A DNA stretch of 20,373 nt, from contig JAOXYB010002679.1 in assembly GCA_028565635.1 (NCBI GenBank), positions 1-20,373 on the forward strand. The letters run 5' to 3'. Shown one piece after another: positions 1 to 17,338 of this stretch. The translations under genes were made by a program, and so were the position numbers. Source of the stretch: Phoronis ovalis. Taxonomy: Eukaryota > Phoronida > Phoronidae. The notes below the pieces were generated by a model. It worked only from the letters and a program-made list of their open reading frames with translations, was not told the origin of the DNA and did not search any database. Every line of letters begins with the position of its first letter. Positions within the stretch are counted from its first letter, which is position 1.

Positions 1-380
1 TATATATCACTACAATATGATGCTTTGTGTATTAAAGTGCCTTGGTTTGTGTTATTTTAACAAAAAGATCTATGGTCTCTAAATGTTCTCAAAATACTTG
101 GAATAAACGGAATGTATAGTGCAAACTGTACGTGTAGCATATTATAGCTCATCTGAACATGTTCTATTAAATCAGGTTAAATATATTCATTTTTCATTTT
201 CAAGATGAATGTAAAAATAAGCATACCTGTGATTTAAGCCACATTGATTTATAAATATAATTTTAGAACGTATTGTAACAGTACAAACTTTAAGATCAAT
301 AAATGCCAACATGATTATAAGTTGTACGGAACAATTCACATAAAAATATGATCTAATAGGAAGTAAGCACGTAACCTATG
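1..380. other. AT-rich upstream DNA, nothing recognised
   Basis: No open frame with recognisable coding character, no tandem repeat and no inverted-repeat element is visible here. It is ordinary AT-rich intergenic or upstream sequence. Confidence 0.5.
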
Positions 381-459
381 TACATGTGATGTGTGGAAGA
401 AAGTTCGTTACCTGCCGTAGTCTATTATCTAAAACAGTTCTAAATCAGTCTTATAATAA

Positions 460-560
460 CACATGTTTATATAGACACCACAAACACTGTTATTTCGCGG
501 CATATCAAATTCACCCTCTGCCATATAAGGGAAGGACAGTCGTAAACCTCGCATCTTCTC
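460..560 (+). promoter_or_regulatory. Candidate junctophilin core promoter region
   Basis: A TATATAG at 468-474 and a TATAAGG at 524-530 are TATA-like, and an E-box (CACATG, 460-465) lies next to the first. The second TATA-like site is part of the CArG box. A start about 30 bases after 524 would give a leader running from about 555 to the donor-like site at 804. This is inferred from motifs and position only. TATA-like words are common in AT-rich DNA, and the true promoter may lie elsewhere, including upstream of this window. Confidence 0.25.
521..530 (+). promoter_or_regulatory. Perfect CArG box (SRF-binding consensus)
   Basis: CCATATAAGG fits CC(A/T)6GG exactly. SRF bound to such sites drives many muscle genes (established). 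It lies 1.1 kb upstream of the start codon and just before the proposed non-coding exon. At about 65% A+T one exact match is expected roughly once per 15 kb, so position is the main support. Confidence 0.4.
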
Positions 561-803
561 GTAAAGATACCACTAATTTATGCAGTGTATGCAAGAAGTA
601 GACTCCGAGATATTATGAAGGAGAAGTGTGATGTATACTCCTGCACCCTTGGCTGATTGAGTTTCACCAGTTCACCGCCTATTCGTCAGGATTCTGCCGT
701 TTTCCTATCTCTGCTGCTATCGATCGATATTAGTCGTCTTCGTGTGTTAGTGTGAATTTATTGACTGCACATCTTATATATTGTGTATTATTTTTATTCA
801 ACA
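555..803 (+). other. Possible non-coding first exon ending at a GTAAGT donor
   Basis: The stretch before 804 is less AT-rich than its surroundings and ends ACA|GTAAGTA, a strong donor match (GT at 804-805). It has no long open frame, as expected for a 5'UTR exon. The same spot also reads as an acceptor (tttttattcaacag|), so the boundary could be the opposite kind. The 5' limit given is only a guess from the TATA-like motif. A transcript is needed to settle it. Confidence 0.3.
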
Positions 804-1599
804 GTAAGTAAAGCATGGTATATACTTAAACGGATACGTTCTTTAAAATTAAGAGATCTTTCAGAAAAATAGATATATAAACTAAACGATTGTAAATTGT
901 TCATTAGTCTTTTTGTGTTTTGGAGGTTATTGTGAAGGTTGTCGAGATATGTACTAAATGATCATGATAATGATATAAAAATCTGTTTTCAAGTCCGATT
1001 TTCACAATACATGTTCGCTGTCTGTTTCCATAACAGTACTGCTGTGCTAAAGACGGAAATATTGGAATAGACATTAAAATCATAAGTTTTTATACTATGA
1101 CAGTTTTCTATAAATAGTTTGCTGTGATGATTTACATTTTGTACAGAAAGCATTAGTATACGGAAAACGTTTTACCTAAACTGGAGAAGGTTCTAAATTG
1201 CTATTCATACTAAATTACAAACAGGTATGTTAAATATGTTTCTATTTCAATGAATATGTTGCCTACAAACTGAATTTTCAGGAATATAGTTCATTGTTTC
1301 TTTCACCTGCATGATATGTCAACATTATGTTACGGGTTTGTTTGTTACGTAATCTCGTTAATTACTAAGCAATGTTTGCCAGGATTTCTGACCGGATCAT
1401 CTTTTGTATGCTAGCAGAGTAACACAATCTGTTGTCACTCAGGCGACTACGCGTGATGAAAGATTCACACCGGAGATTCACATTTCTATATCTGATCATA
1501 TCATGTAATTATCTCTTATTTTCACCACAGGACTCAGCTATAGAGGAAAGATATTAAAACGATACAATTTACTTAACTGGTATTATCATTTTATTACAG
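804..1599 (+). other. Possible 5'UTR intron with two candidate acceptors
   Basis: If the donor at 804 is real, this is the leader intron. Two good acceptors occur before the coding exon: ttattttcaccacag| ending at 1530, with the better pyrimidine tract, and cattttattacag| ending at 1599. The exon with the start codon would begin at 1531 or 1600. Apart from the MEF2-type site, no repeat or RNA gene was recognised. Confidence 0.35.
1108..1117. promoter_or_regulatory. Perfect MEF2-type site
   Basis: CTATAAATAG fits CTA(A/T)4TAG exactly; its reverse complement CTATTTATAG is a classic MEF2 element. It lies 546 bp before the start codon and 578 bp after the CArG box. MEF2 and SRF often act together on muscle genes (established), but one such match is expected about once per 16 kb by chance here. 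Confidence 0.35.
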
Positions 1600-1634
1600 A
1601 CACAAGGAAACCAAGTTCCCACCTCATATTCCAC

Positions 1635-8022
<6,388 letters not shown>

Positions 8023-8165
8023 TTCACCCCGGGAACTGCTGGACTTCTAGTCCAGTTATTGTCCTTTAATCGTGTCCCGTTGTTATATAAGACACAAAAT
8101 CAACAGCGGAACACTAAAAGGACAAGAATTGGACTACAGTCTACTGGACTTTCACCCGGCTTCAC
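8023..8165. mobile_element. Short foldback MITE-like element with 5-bp direct repeats
   Basis: The body at 8028-8160 (133 bp) folds almost end to end. The left arm starts CCCGGGAACTGCTGGACT, and the reverse complement of the right end starts GCCGGGTGAAAGTCCAGT. The arms stay alignable for about 60 bases (roughly three quarters matching by eye, with gaps) through TTGTCCTTT and GTTGTT, leaving a loop of about 15 bases. TTCAC flanks both sides (8023-8027 and 8161-8165), consistent with a 5-bp target duplication. It has no coding capacity. A non-transposon hairpin is possible, since a 5-bp repeat can arise by chance. Confidence 0.55.
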
Positions 8166-11100
8166 ACATACAACTCTCAGAGACGGATTATAACCTTTAT
8201 GAAAATTTACCAATGTATATGATATAGATGATCGTCAAATTCTACAAATTTTACTGACTGCTGCGGTTAACGAAAACAATTTTGAGAACCTTATAGCTAG
8301 TATATATAAAGACAACAAACATTCCACTACAGCGACAACAACGTACTATTACATCCTATTACACACTGCCAGTACTCATAACCCGGACTCATAAGCAAAT
8401 GGGAAAATTCCCCGACCAATTCCAAATGTGTTTCTAAAGATAAATCACACTGCAATTCCGAACTGGTAGACCCCGTGGTAGACATGGACCTGCGGCTTGC
8501 AGTGTGGTTTTAACGTGATATGACGATACTTAAACATTCATTCTATCAAGTCTTCGTCAAATTTCTCATATTTGGTTGGCATCTTGTTTTTTCTGATGCC
8601 AAGAACAGTTTACAGCCAAGTATCAGTGCACTTTAATTGATCAATTTAAAAAAGAAACGCATATTCCTTCTGAATTATGCGTTGCGCATTTTAATGTAAT
8701 ATGGCTAAATGTACATTCTGTGTACGCTTTCCACAAGCCACTCATCCATCATTTAGGAGTCATCATCAAGGGTTTTATTTTATGCCATAATTCTTGGAAT
8801 ACACAACTGCGTAAGAACCAGGTGGAGACTGATTAACGTTTTACGGAAAATAGCAAGGTGGATAAGTAGTCTTGGAAACTTTCGTCTTAAGCAGAGAATT
8901 ATTAAAGGTCCTAAGAGTCTTAATAAATATTTTAGAAAAAACAGCATGTTAACCTGTAAATATTTCGATATGCTTGATATATGTTTATTTACAGCAGCAT
9001 TATAAACTCTGGCGCTGTACCCTTTAGCAATCTGTGCGAACCGCAGATGCCAACAGTTGCTATTTAGCCAAGCTACCTTCTTCTGTTTTTACAAAGTATT
9101 TTAAATAAATCATTACACAAAAAGGAACTGAATGCTTATATCTATATTTATCTTCAACGTACATATATACTAGTCGAAAAATATTATCTTTACAAGCTTA
9201 GTGTGGCAAGTTTTGCATAATATACCTAGTATATATTTTTGTATATGATATGAAGCAGGATTCCCTTGAATTGTACATACACGTCCCGGTTACATGTATG
9301 ATTCTTAAGAAAAAAATATAGCACAAAACGGTTATTAGCATTCTTATCGATAATATTCAGTAACTTTTAATAAAGATAAATCATCTCTATAACAATTACC
9401 AAGGGTTTGCAAAATTACATACAAAGTACGGTAGCAGTAAATCATTTCTTGGCACTTTTATTGATCTTGCATCTTACACAAGCCAGGCAGAGCTCCACAG
9501 TTTAAAGCTCGAGTATTCCCGTGCTGTAGCAAGTCTACCCGCAAGTCCATCCAGAATATTAGCATATTAAAATGTTGGTACTGCATGGAATTGTTTTTAT
9601 ATTCTGTACATCAAAACACACCTTGTTTTATATAGGTCACTGAGAAATACACTTTTTGCATTAATTGTTAAAGATTACTTTACTCCAAGAAAAACATCAT
9701 GTTGTTAGCTTTTGATGATATATCCTAGTTTTCATCATTAAACATAAACCTGATCAGGTGACATTAAACATGCATGCTTCTTATATTTATGAACATGACA
9801 TGCTATATCTTTCCAAGCCACATCTGAATCAAGAATTTTTTCGTGTAGGCCTGATAATCACATGATGTCTCTTCCTGTTTTGTAATGTCTCATCTCATCA
9901 GCTGCTCATTTCTGAAAAACAAGCAGCAAATTACTGAACAAATGCGTTCTTTTCAGTATTACACGTCTTGTCCGTAAGGTGGCCGCAAAATGAGAAGACC
10001 GAGGCACAGCATGCAATTATCTTTTTGAAAATAGTAAATAAATTACTGCAGCAGTTGTTACTCCATCTTTTACAACAAAAGGTTCCCATACATCTCCAAG
10101 TTATTGTTCCGTTAGCTCACCTATCTCCCTACCTTAATTTATTTTCCATATCCAGAACGCATCTCCTATTACTTGATACATACCTCTTGTTCTTATTCTC
10201 CCGATGTCGTTATAAAATTTGCTTGCAAACACACTAGCCCCGGGCTTTTAGCAATGGACGGTTATTATCTCAGTGATCTTTCAAAATCATTTTTGAACTT
10301 TCTAACAAATATTAAGATTATTCTTTTTTTAATTTTAGCATGATTATTCAAATTTGACCTATAGATGACCTTTTGAATTCAATATAAGCTCTTAACTCTG
10401 GGGATGTTAAAAGTCAAATAACAGCTTGTAGGACTATCTGTTCTCAGCTCTACATCAATAAATTATTGCCCCAAATTAAACCTGCAAGGTCGGCAGCATA
10501 ATTGTTATGAGAATAAATTAAGCTTCTTAAATATAACATTTTGAGGAAAAGAATCCTTAAACAAATTCTTAGTATTTTATGGAAAGTTCAAAAATGACAT
10601 AGAACATCATTTAGAAGTCATGTAAAGTTCACAGAAGTCAATAGCAGTAACATTTGCCTTTGCTAAAAGGCTATGTAGTATAAATCTTGTGATACCTCTC
10701 TCTGATGGCACTAGGCAGGAATCTGTTAGTATTTTTTCTTGATCAGATCCTCCTAAACCTGTAACTTGTAATTGTAAGGTGAGAACTCATTTCTTGAATA
10801 ATCAGGGACAGACTGCGATTGCGATAGGTATTCATTTCTCTGTCATGTAGGCTGAATTAAATGACATCACAATTTTATTATCTAGTGACAGTTTGGATTT
10901 AATAGTTAATACTTGACATATGTTTATCAAATTTGAGTGACAATTGGTGAGTTGGACATTGTCAGTGGCATATGTATCACAACATTGAAAACTGCTTCTA
11001 ACTTCAGATACTGTTACATTCTAGTTCCAATTATTCAATTACATGCATCTATGTATATAACTGAATAATGCAAATTTATTGTCATGGCTATTACCAATTT

Positions 11101-12844
11101 TATTTTATTATTTCGCAGTGGGAGGTATTGCTCTTTATCGAACTATATATGATATAACAACAAATTTTGTTATTCGATAACTGGGTTACTGATTTGAAAT
11201 GTTCAATTTTATCACTTTTCAAAGTTGTAATGTGACAGCAGTTAGCGCCTTCTTTCACCACCAAATAAAACTAGTGACACTATAATATTGCAAACAATTG
11301 TACAAGCTCAATTCTTTTATTATTTTATTACCAGTATACGGACTACAACATTATAGACAACACATTAAACTTCAGGTTTTGTTGCTTCAGTGACATTGAA
11401 CATATTTTGGTGAGCGCAGCATCTTACAAAAGATAAAAATTGTAAACTACTTTTGGTATTGAAGTCGATCCCTCTTGTTTTGATTCTAATATGTACACCA
11501 TATCACAATTTGCATCAAGATGTAACTCTGTTGTTGTGTTTTGTCTTTTACCACAAAAATCATTTTTCAGCATTAAAATTTTGATGGTGCTTTCACAGCT
11601 GTTATATAATTTTGAACTGATTTGTGTTAATTTTCTACATAAACTTTTACTTTGTTAACCATTATGCTTCAGGACTGGAATATATTGTTAAAGTTGGGAG
11701 TAGATCTAATCAATACTTTTCACAGTATTAAAATGAAAAACACATCACTTATCATCTGTCAGTTGAAGAGCCATCTTGAAAACACTTCTTGGAGATTTCA
11801 CCATTATTCTGTAACAAAAAATATTTGATTTTAGTAGTGATTACCTGTACACATAAATCTTTTACAATTAATTAGATTAAAACTGAGGAAATAAAGTGGA
11901 ATTAAGTAGTTTGCTACACAAAATTGATTTTAAGAAATCATGATGTATAAGACAGAAAGATAGATATGTTTCTCAAAAATAATGAATTAACAACAATTGC
12001 CCGATGGGATCTTTGAAGTATATGTTGCACTAGTTTGTGATGTTTCAATGAACTATTTTGTAGAATACGCATGCAATAATTGATTCATTGAGAATTCAAA
12101 ACTCTACCCCTGCCCCCTATATTTATATGTATTTTTAATTGCTGTATTAAGACTTCAATTCAAGCCTAAGTAGTGTGTTACAGGATGATGAGGATTAAAA
12201 TGAAAATCATAAGGTACAAGGTAGAATGATCCTCAAATGCGAAATGTTAAGTACACTTTAATTGTTCTAATTAAGTGATAGATGTAGTGATCATGATGTA
12301 AACATTTTTTAATTCAGAGGATTAATCTAGTTTCAACTAGAATTCAACTTAGTTTAAAACAACAAAATCAAAACTATGATTAACAGACAGGATGTACTCT
12401 GGGTTACCATGGAAACAAATCACTGTAAGTGTTAATAAAACTATGCCAAATGATAAATGTGAAACTGATGAGTTTAATTTACAAAAGACAGGAATATATG
12501 TTACAAATATTATGAAGCTGCTGAAATCTGGAATGGACAAAAGGCAAATATAACATGCCATTACCTTAAAGTTAATAAACTCAGTAGTACTTTTATCTGG
12601 GACTATTCCAGGGTACTATTATAACTAACACTTATAGTTATAACAGGGGAACCTTCATATAGTGCAGTTTTAAATTGAGACCATGTTTCTTAAAGAGTGG
12701 CTGTCTTTTGATAAAGGGCAACCACACGGTTTAGTTCCGCAGCTTTGAGAAATGAAATTGCTTTGACATTTAATTACGAGTAAAAAATCCTGATTTTTAT
12801 GTATTATTCATAAAAATAACACAAATGAACTGTTATTTGAAAAA
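8166..12844 (+). other. Intron 1, middle part: AT-rich, no gene recognised
   Basis: No exon or RNA gene is visible. The palindrome ACCTGATCAGGT recurs at 9748-9759. A block near 10286-10375 shares short words with 15350-15440 (gaactttct, then tttgacct and atgacc), hinting at a worn dispersed repeat. A 9-bp-arm hairpin (TTATAACTA / TAGTTATAA) spans 12619-12643. The open frame at 9968-10237 is leucine-rich, low in complexity and not credible as a gene. Confidence 0.5.
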
Positions 12845-13153
12845 CAATAATCCCGGGCGGGGGGGGGGGGCAGTCAGTATGAAAGTGGGTACATGGCTTT
12901 TCAAAAAAGGCCCTAACGAAGTGAAATTCTGCAAAAAATACACCTCTAAGGAAATGACTTTTGGGAAAAAACCTACCCTAACGAAGTGTCACACCTACAA
13001 AAAACCACCCTTTTCGTGATTTTAGCTAAAAACAGACCCTAAGCACGTAACGCGCGTTACACACCGGCGGTTCGAAAAACATACCCTTTCAAGCGAAATA
13101 TTTTTGGAACATGGGTACCCACTTTTATATTGACTGCCCCCCTGGGCAATAAT
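12845..13153. mobile_element. MITE with terminal inverted repeats and 7-bp target duplication
   Basis: The body at 12852-13146 (295 bp) is flanked by CAATAAT on both sides (12845-12851 and 13147-13153). The left end reads CCCGGGC, then a run of 12 G (12859-12870), then CAGTCAGTATGAAAGTGGGTAC. The reverse complement of the right end reads CCCAGGGGGG, then CAGTCAATATAAAAGTGGGTAC. The inverted repeats run for about 40 bases with few differences apart from the G-run length. Inside are a doubled CCCTAACGAAGTG (12911-12923, 12976-12988) and a 14-bp palindrome (13047-13060). It is non-coding, so any movement would need a transposase from elsewhere. The superfamily is not clear: 7-8 bp duplications would be compatible with hAT-like elements. 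Confidence 0.8.
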
Positions 13154-13991
13154 CTCTCTTTATCCTTTGAAATTGGTTCTTTAACCTAATTAACAAAAGG
13201 GTGCAACATTTTAAGCATACCTTTGTACAAAACTGAGCAGTTTAAGATCTGTAAATAGCAATATTAAAATATAATGGATAAATTTATTATCAGTCTGAAT
13301 CTGATTCAATTGAAACTGAGTTACAATAAAGTGTGTAACTGCCAAAGAAACTGACATGTGTGTAGAGCCATGGTGGAACATGGTTCCAGTCTGGTGGCAA
13401 CCACCTTTATCTATATTTATATTAAAAGTTAATGATGACTGCTATGTAAACAATTTACTGTTAAAATTTAATTGTTAGTTTTCTATGGTTGTATCAGGTA
13501 AAGTAACATATGCTTTGAATATTTTTGTCATTTATAGCTATAGGCATAGTGTGGATAAAATTGTTGCAGTGACTTTTTATAGCATTATCTTAACAAAATA
13601 TTCTATAAAATGAGATGATCTTTTTACTCATGTGTCAAAAAGAATTAACACAAGTTATCATTGTTTGCAAATAGTTTACACACATTCCAGGACCAAAGAT
13701 CCCTTTGTGTAAGCCTAAAACATGCAATTATACACAAAATATGTTAATATTTTATATATGGTTTTCACTCAACAATTGCACACTTTTATTTTGTGATTCC
13801 TTCTCATGTCTTACCAATTAAATGCCACAATGAAATGGTTTCAATGCTTTATGTCAAGTAGCTGATAATTTAAGAACAAAGAATTGTCACAAAATATACG
13901 TTTTTTCTTGTTAGTACTGTCCATGATTATGAGGTAAAACTACAGTGAAACAGGTTTATTTTATGAATCTTTGAACAATCATGACGTAATA
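13154..13991 (+). other. Intron 1, late part: nothing recognised
   Basis: AT-rich unique-looking sequence between the MITE and the minisatellite. No exon, RNA gene or inverted-repeat element was found. Confidence 0.5.
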
Positions 13992-14099
13992 AATGTAAAA
14001 CAACAACACCCTATATACAATGTAAAACAACAACACCCTATATACAATGTAAAACAACAACACCCTATATACAATGTAAAACAACAACACCCTATATAA
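13992..14099. repeat. 27-bp minisatellite, four copies
   Basis: A 27-base unit, starting AATGTAAAACAACAACACCC and ending TATATAC, is repeated head to tail from 13992, 14019, 14046 and 14073. The copies are identical except for the last base of the fourth (A for C), which indicates recent expansion or homogenisation. It lies about 230 bp before the exon 2 acceptor and is probably variable in length between individuals. Confidence 0.95.
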
Positions 14100-14326
14100 T
14101 TCTTACAGAAATTAAAGAAGAAGACCCACAACATAAATATTTCTATCATGGGATATGTTCTGTTGAAATTGTGAATAAAATGAGTAACACCTAAAAAATG
14201 AAAACGATAGACATAATATCACTTCTATTTTCCTTACAGTACTCAAAGTCACTTGAAGGACATTTTGTAGCATGAAATCCTAGAAAAAATTAAATCATCG
14301 AGTTTAAAAAACTTTTGTTCTTGTAG

Positions 14327-15146
14327 GCACATACCAGGGTCAATGGTTGCGAGGAACCAGACATGGATATGGAGTGCGCCAAAGCGTACCGTATGGGTTA
14401 GCAGCTCAGTACCGTACGAAAGCACTTCGAGCCTCCTTAACTTCATTACGTAGCTTAGAAGAAGAGGATCATGTTGTTAAAGAACGTGATAAAAAGATGG
14501 ATGAAACACGTGGTGGCTTTGTTCTTAAAGGTCATGTAGAAGACGAAGAAGCAAATCGTAGATTGTCTATCTTTGACAAAAAGACTCGTTCAAGTTTAAA
14601 GAAAAGCATTATGTCTGGATTAAAATTACGAAAGCAAAAAAGCACAGGTGATATTACTGACAGTCCTAAAAGACCAACAGGATCAGTTCGTAGTACGCGC
14701 AGTATGATATCACAAGCAAGCATTGATTCGACGTATTCTGCTGTTTCCACAACATCAGCCATGTCAAAAGCTTCTCATTACTCAGACTCCAATCATAGTT
14801 TTGTTAGTCAGGAAGAGATAATGGATGCAAATGTAACAGAAACATACATGGGTGAATGGAAAAATGATAAAAGATCCGGATTTGGTGTCAGCGAAAGGAC
14901 GGATGGTTTAAAATATGAAGGAGAATGGTATAATAATAAAAAATTTGGCTATGGAGTAACAACTTTCAATGAAGGTACACGGGAAGAAGGGAAGTATAAA
15001 AATAACGTACTCATATCATCAGGAAAGAAGAATAAATTGTTTATGATTCAAAAGTCTAAGCTCAAAGAAAGGATTGATACAGCTGTTTTAGCTGCACAGC
15101 GTGCTGCACAATTGGCATTACAAAAAGCGGATATAGCAGTGTCAAG
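14327..15146 (+). CDS. JPH: Junctophilin, coding exon 2 (MORN VI, joining region, MORN VII-VIII, helix start)
   Basis: The acceptor ttcttgtag|GC completes Gly129 and continues TYQGQWLRGTRHGYGVRQS, the sixth MORN motif. The joining region (about residues 153-300) has the family-typical SLTSLRS (165-171) and GGFVL (191-195). It also has an RRLS site (206-209, PKA-type consensus), an SPKR site (241-244) and a long Ser/Thr-rich stretch (about 246-290). MORN VII and VIII start at Y302 and Y325, followed by EEGKYKNN (348-355). The basic, alanine-rich helix begins near residue 370 (KSKLKERID). The donor AG|GTGAGT at 15147 splits Arg402; unspliced reading stops at once with TGA at 15148. The upstream end is set by the splice site, not by a start codon. 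Confidence 0.95.
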
Positions 15147-15521
15147 GTGAGTGTCATCTCACAACTATACATCAGTTGTCAAAGTCATAAAATTGTGAGA
15201 CAATGGGGTTTCTTTTACTACTTCATATATTGTTGAAAACATAAGTAGAAACTAGATAGCAAGGCAAATGTTACTGCCAAAGGGGCTTTACCGTTTGAAA
15301 CACATTTTCACTGTCACTCTTCTTTGTATAGCCTCTAAATGTCCTTTTAACATCATTTTTTGAACTTTCTGGCAGGTATAAAGAATTCGTTTTGTTGGGA
15401 CTATTTGACCTCAAAATGACCCTTTGATCTCTTAATGACCTGTAAGTGACATAAAAATCTAATTTCTGAAAATTTCATACAATTTTAAGAATTTAACTTC
15501 TAGACCTCTACAAGGTGACCG
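15147..15521 (+). other. Intron 2, first part
   Basis: Begins with a consensus GTGAGT donor. The stretch 15350-15440 is rich in TGACC words and resembles a block in intron 1 near 10286, suggesting an old dispersed repeat. No exon was seen. Confidence 0.45.
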
Positions 15522-16456
15522 GAAATAAATGCGCCAAGTTTTAAATTTTATAAAAGTTTGTTTTTTTAAATATACTTGCCATATTTGATGTAAATATAAC
15601 ATAATTCATTCCTGCATTCGAATATTGTGACATTATTAACATTTCTGAAGAGTATTTGCGTTGTTTTTAACTATTTTATAAACTATAGCATTTTTTGAGG
15701 TTTTAAGCCTGAAAAAAATTAATAACAGCTTTATTTCATTGATAATAATTATATTCTGAAATTTAGCATGTTTCGGTGATTTCATTTGATATAGAGAAAT
15801 GAAATAGAGCCAAAAAATCTTTTAATCTAGCTTGAAACTTTTATTATATCAAATTTTGTACCTCGAAAAATCCAAGGTGGCCGCCATTTTGGGCCTGGCT
15901 GAATACAGGGGTGTTCATATATTTATATTATGGCCAATAAATTGATTAAATATCAACTAAAAGTTATATCACATGACTCGGTAATGACAAAGCCGCTTCC
16001 TAAAATACAACTGAATCGAGGGAGAATGTATTTGAAACAAAATGTATTAAAAAAAATGATTGAGTAAAGTTAATGCTTTTCACTTGCTTGCTGAATTTCC
16101 CTGTAATCACCAAAAATGTGTAATATTTACATGTACCTTCATAACATTAAAGTAAAAAAATGTATATTTCATCAAAAAATTATTGACAACTAAAATGTCA
16201 AAATTTTACAATGAACTTAAAACTATAAAAGGGCAGAAAGCTTTTTTCAATATTCCAAAAAATTGAAATCTCATTACCATTTGATATCTGGATGGGTAAC
16301 GGAATAGCACTGTAAAATTAAAAAGATGACATACGTGAAGCAGATAAGCTTAGTAATGTAAGATGACACCATTACAATTATTTTGATGTCTCGTTTTCTA
16401 ATTATTAACTAAAATTCCTCGTGTAAAACTTATTTAAAACTTGGCGCATTTATTTC
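15522..16456. mobile_element. Non-autonomous element bounded by perfect 25-bp inverted repeats
   Basis: The left end (15522-15546) starts GAAATAAATGCGCCAAGTTT. The same 25 bases occur in reverse complement at 16432-16456, 885 bp away, without a mismatch. The 935-bp span has no open frame of note, so it is best read as a non-autonomous DNA transposon. No convincing target duplication flanks these limits, so the true ends may lie slightly further out. It carries GCCGCCATTTTG at 15880-15891, a strong YY1-type word on the minus strand (AAAATGGCGGC). Confidence 0.65.
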
Positions 16457-17338
16457 TGCTCATAGTGTAGATGATCTTTCGACATCAAGGTAATTTTCCG
16501 ACCCTGAGGATGTCCTGAGCCAAATTACAAGTCTATAACGATTTGTCGTTAAAAAATGCAAGAAAATAAAAATTTCACATTTTAGTACATAAAATTTTCT
16601 CTAAAGGAGGTAAAAATGACCTCTTTATAACCTGATACCAACAATAAGCAGCAACCTCCATAATACTTACTATAAGAAAAAAAAGTGAGAAAAAAAACTT
16701 GGCCAGTGCATTAAATAAACAGTATTCATCTACAAATAGTATTTCAACAATGCATGTAATAAATTTCAGGGAATATTTCAGCTAATGAAAAGGTTTTTCT
16801 TTAATGAAAATGACAAATACTTTCCCAGTGGTAAAAAAAATGATGCCAAGTGAATAAACAGCATCTGCTGATTAATTTCTTTGTTGGCAACAACAATTTT
16901 TAAAGCCTTACCCTTACATACCATAAAGACAAGTTTTAAAATTATAGATGTGTGCATTTTTCTCACTCTCAAATGGGTCAAGAGATGTGATTAAAAAAAT
17001 AAATGTTACAAAAAATTCAATAATTAGGATTTATAGCAGATGGTCAGTCAAGTACCTGATTACAATTAGTTTTTACCATATGGTCAAGTTTTGTAAATTG
17101 TATACTCAGATTTAGGAAAGCCTGCAACTCATCAATGTCTGTTGCTGTGTTGTGTGTGTACAGCTACTAATTCAGAGTGTAATACACATTGTTGCTCCCA
17201 ACAAAGGGGCTCTTGGTAGCTGGAGAAGGAAAAATTAAGGCAGGATGTGAAATTTGAAAATATGATGGAAAAACTATGTGTATTACTGTTTTGATACCGA
17301 TCATTTTAGCCCATAATCCCTTGCTTACATACACACTA
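16457..17338 (+). other. Intron 2, middle part: nothing recognised
   Basis: AT-rich sequence with several A-runs. No exon, RNA gene or clear repeat was found. Minus-strand open frames at 16778-16981 and 17167-17352 look like chance. Confidence 0.5.

Noticed and set aside
386-601. 71-codon open frame (starts MMCGRKF, ends CSVCKK) in the upstream region
   Set aside because: No family resemblance. It overlaps the proposed promoter and leader and is of chance length; the cysteines do not form a recognisable motif.
12825-13019. 64-codon frame running through the G-run
   Set aside because: It lies inside the MITE and reads through its inverted repeat; it is not a gene.
13066-13080. GGTTCGAA word resembling a tRNA B box
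   Set aside because: The rest of the B box (two C residues at the end) is missing, no A box lies at the right distance, and no cloverleaf can be drawn. It is inside the MITE.
14532-14762. 76-codon minus-strand frame
   Set aside because: Antisense shadow of junctophilin exon 2.
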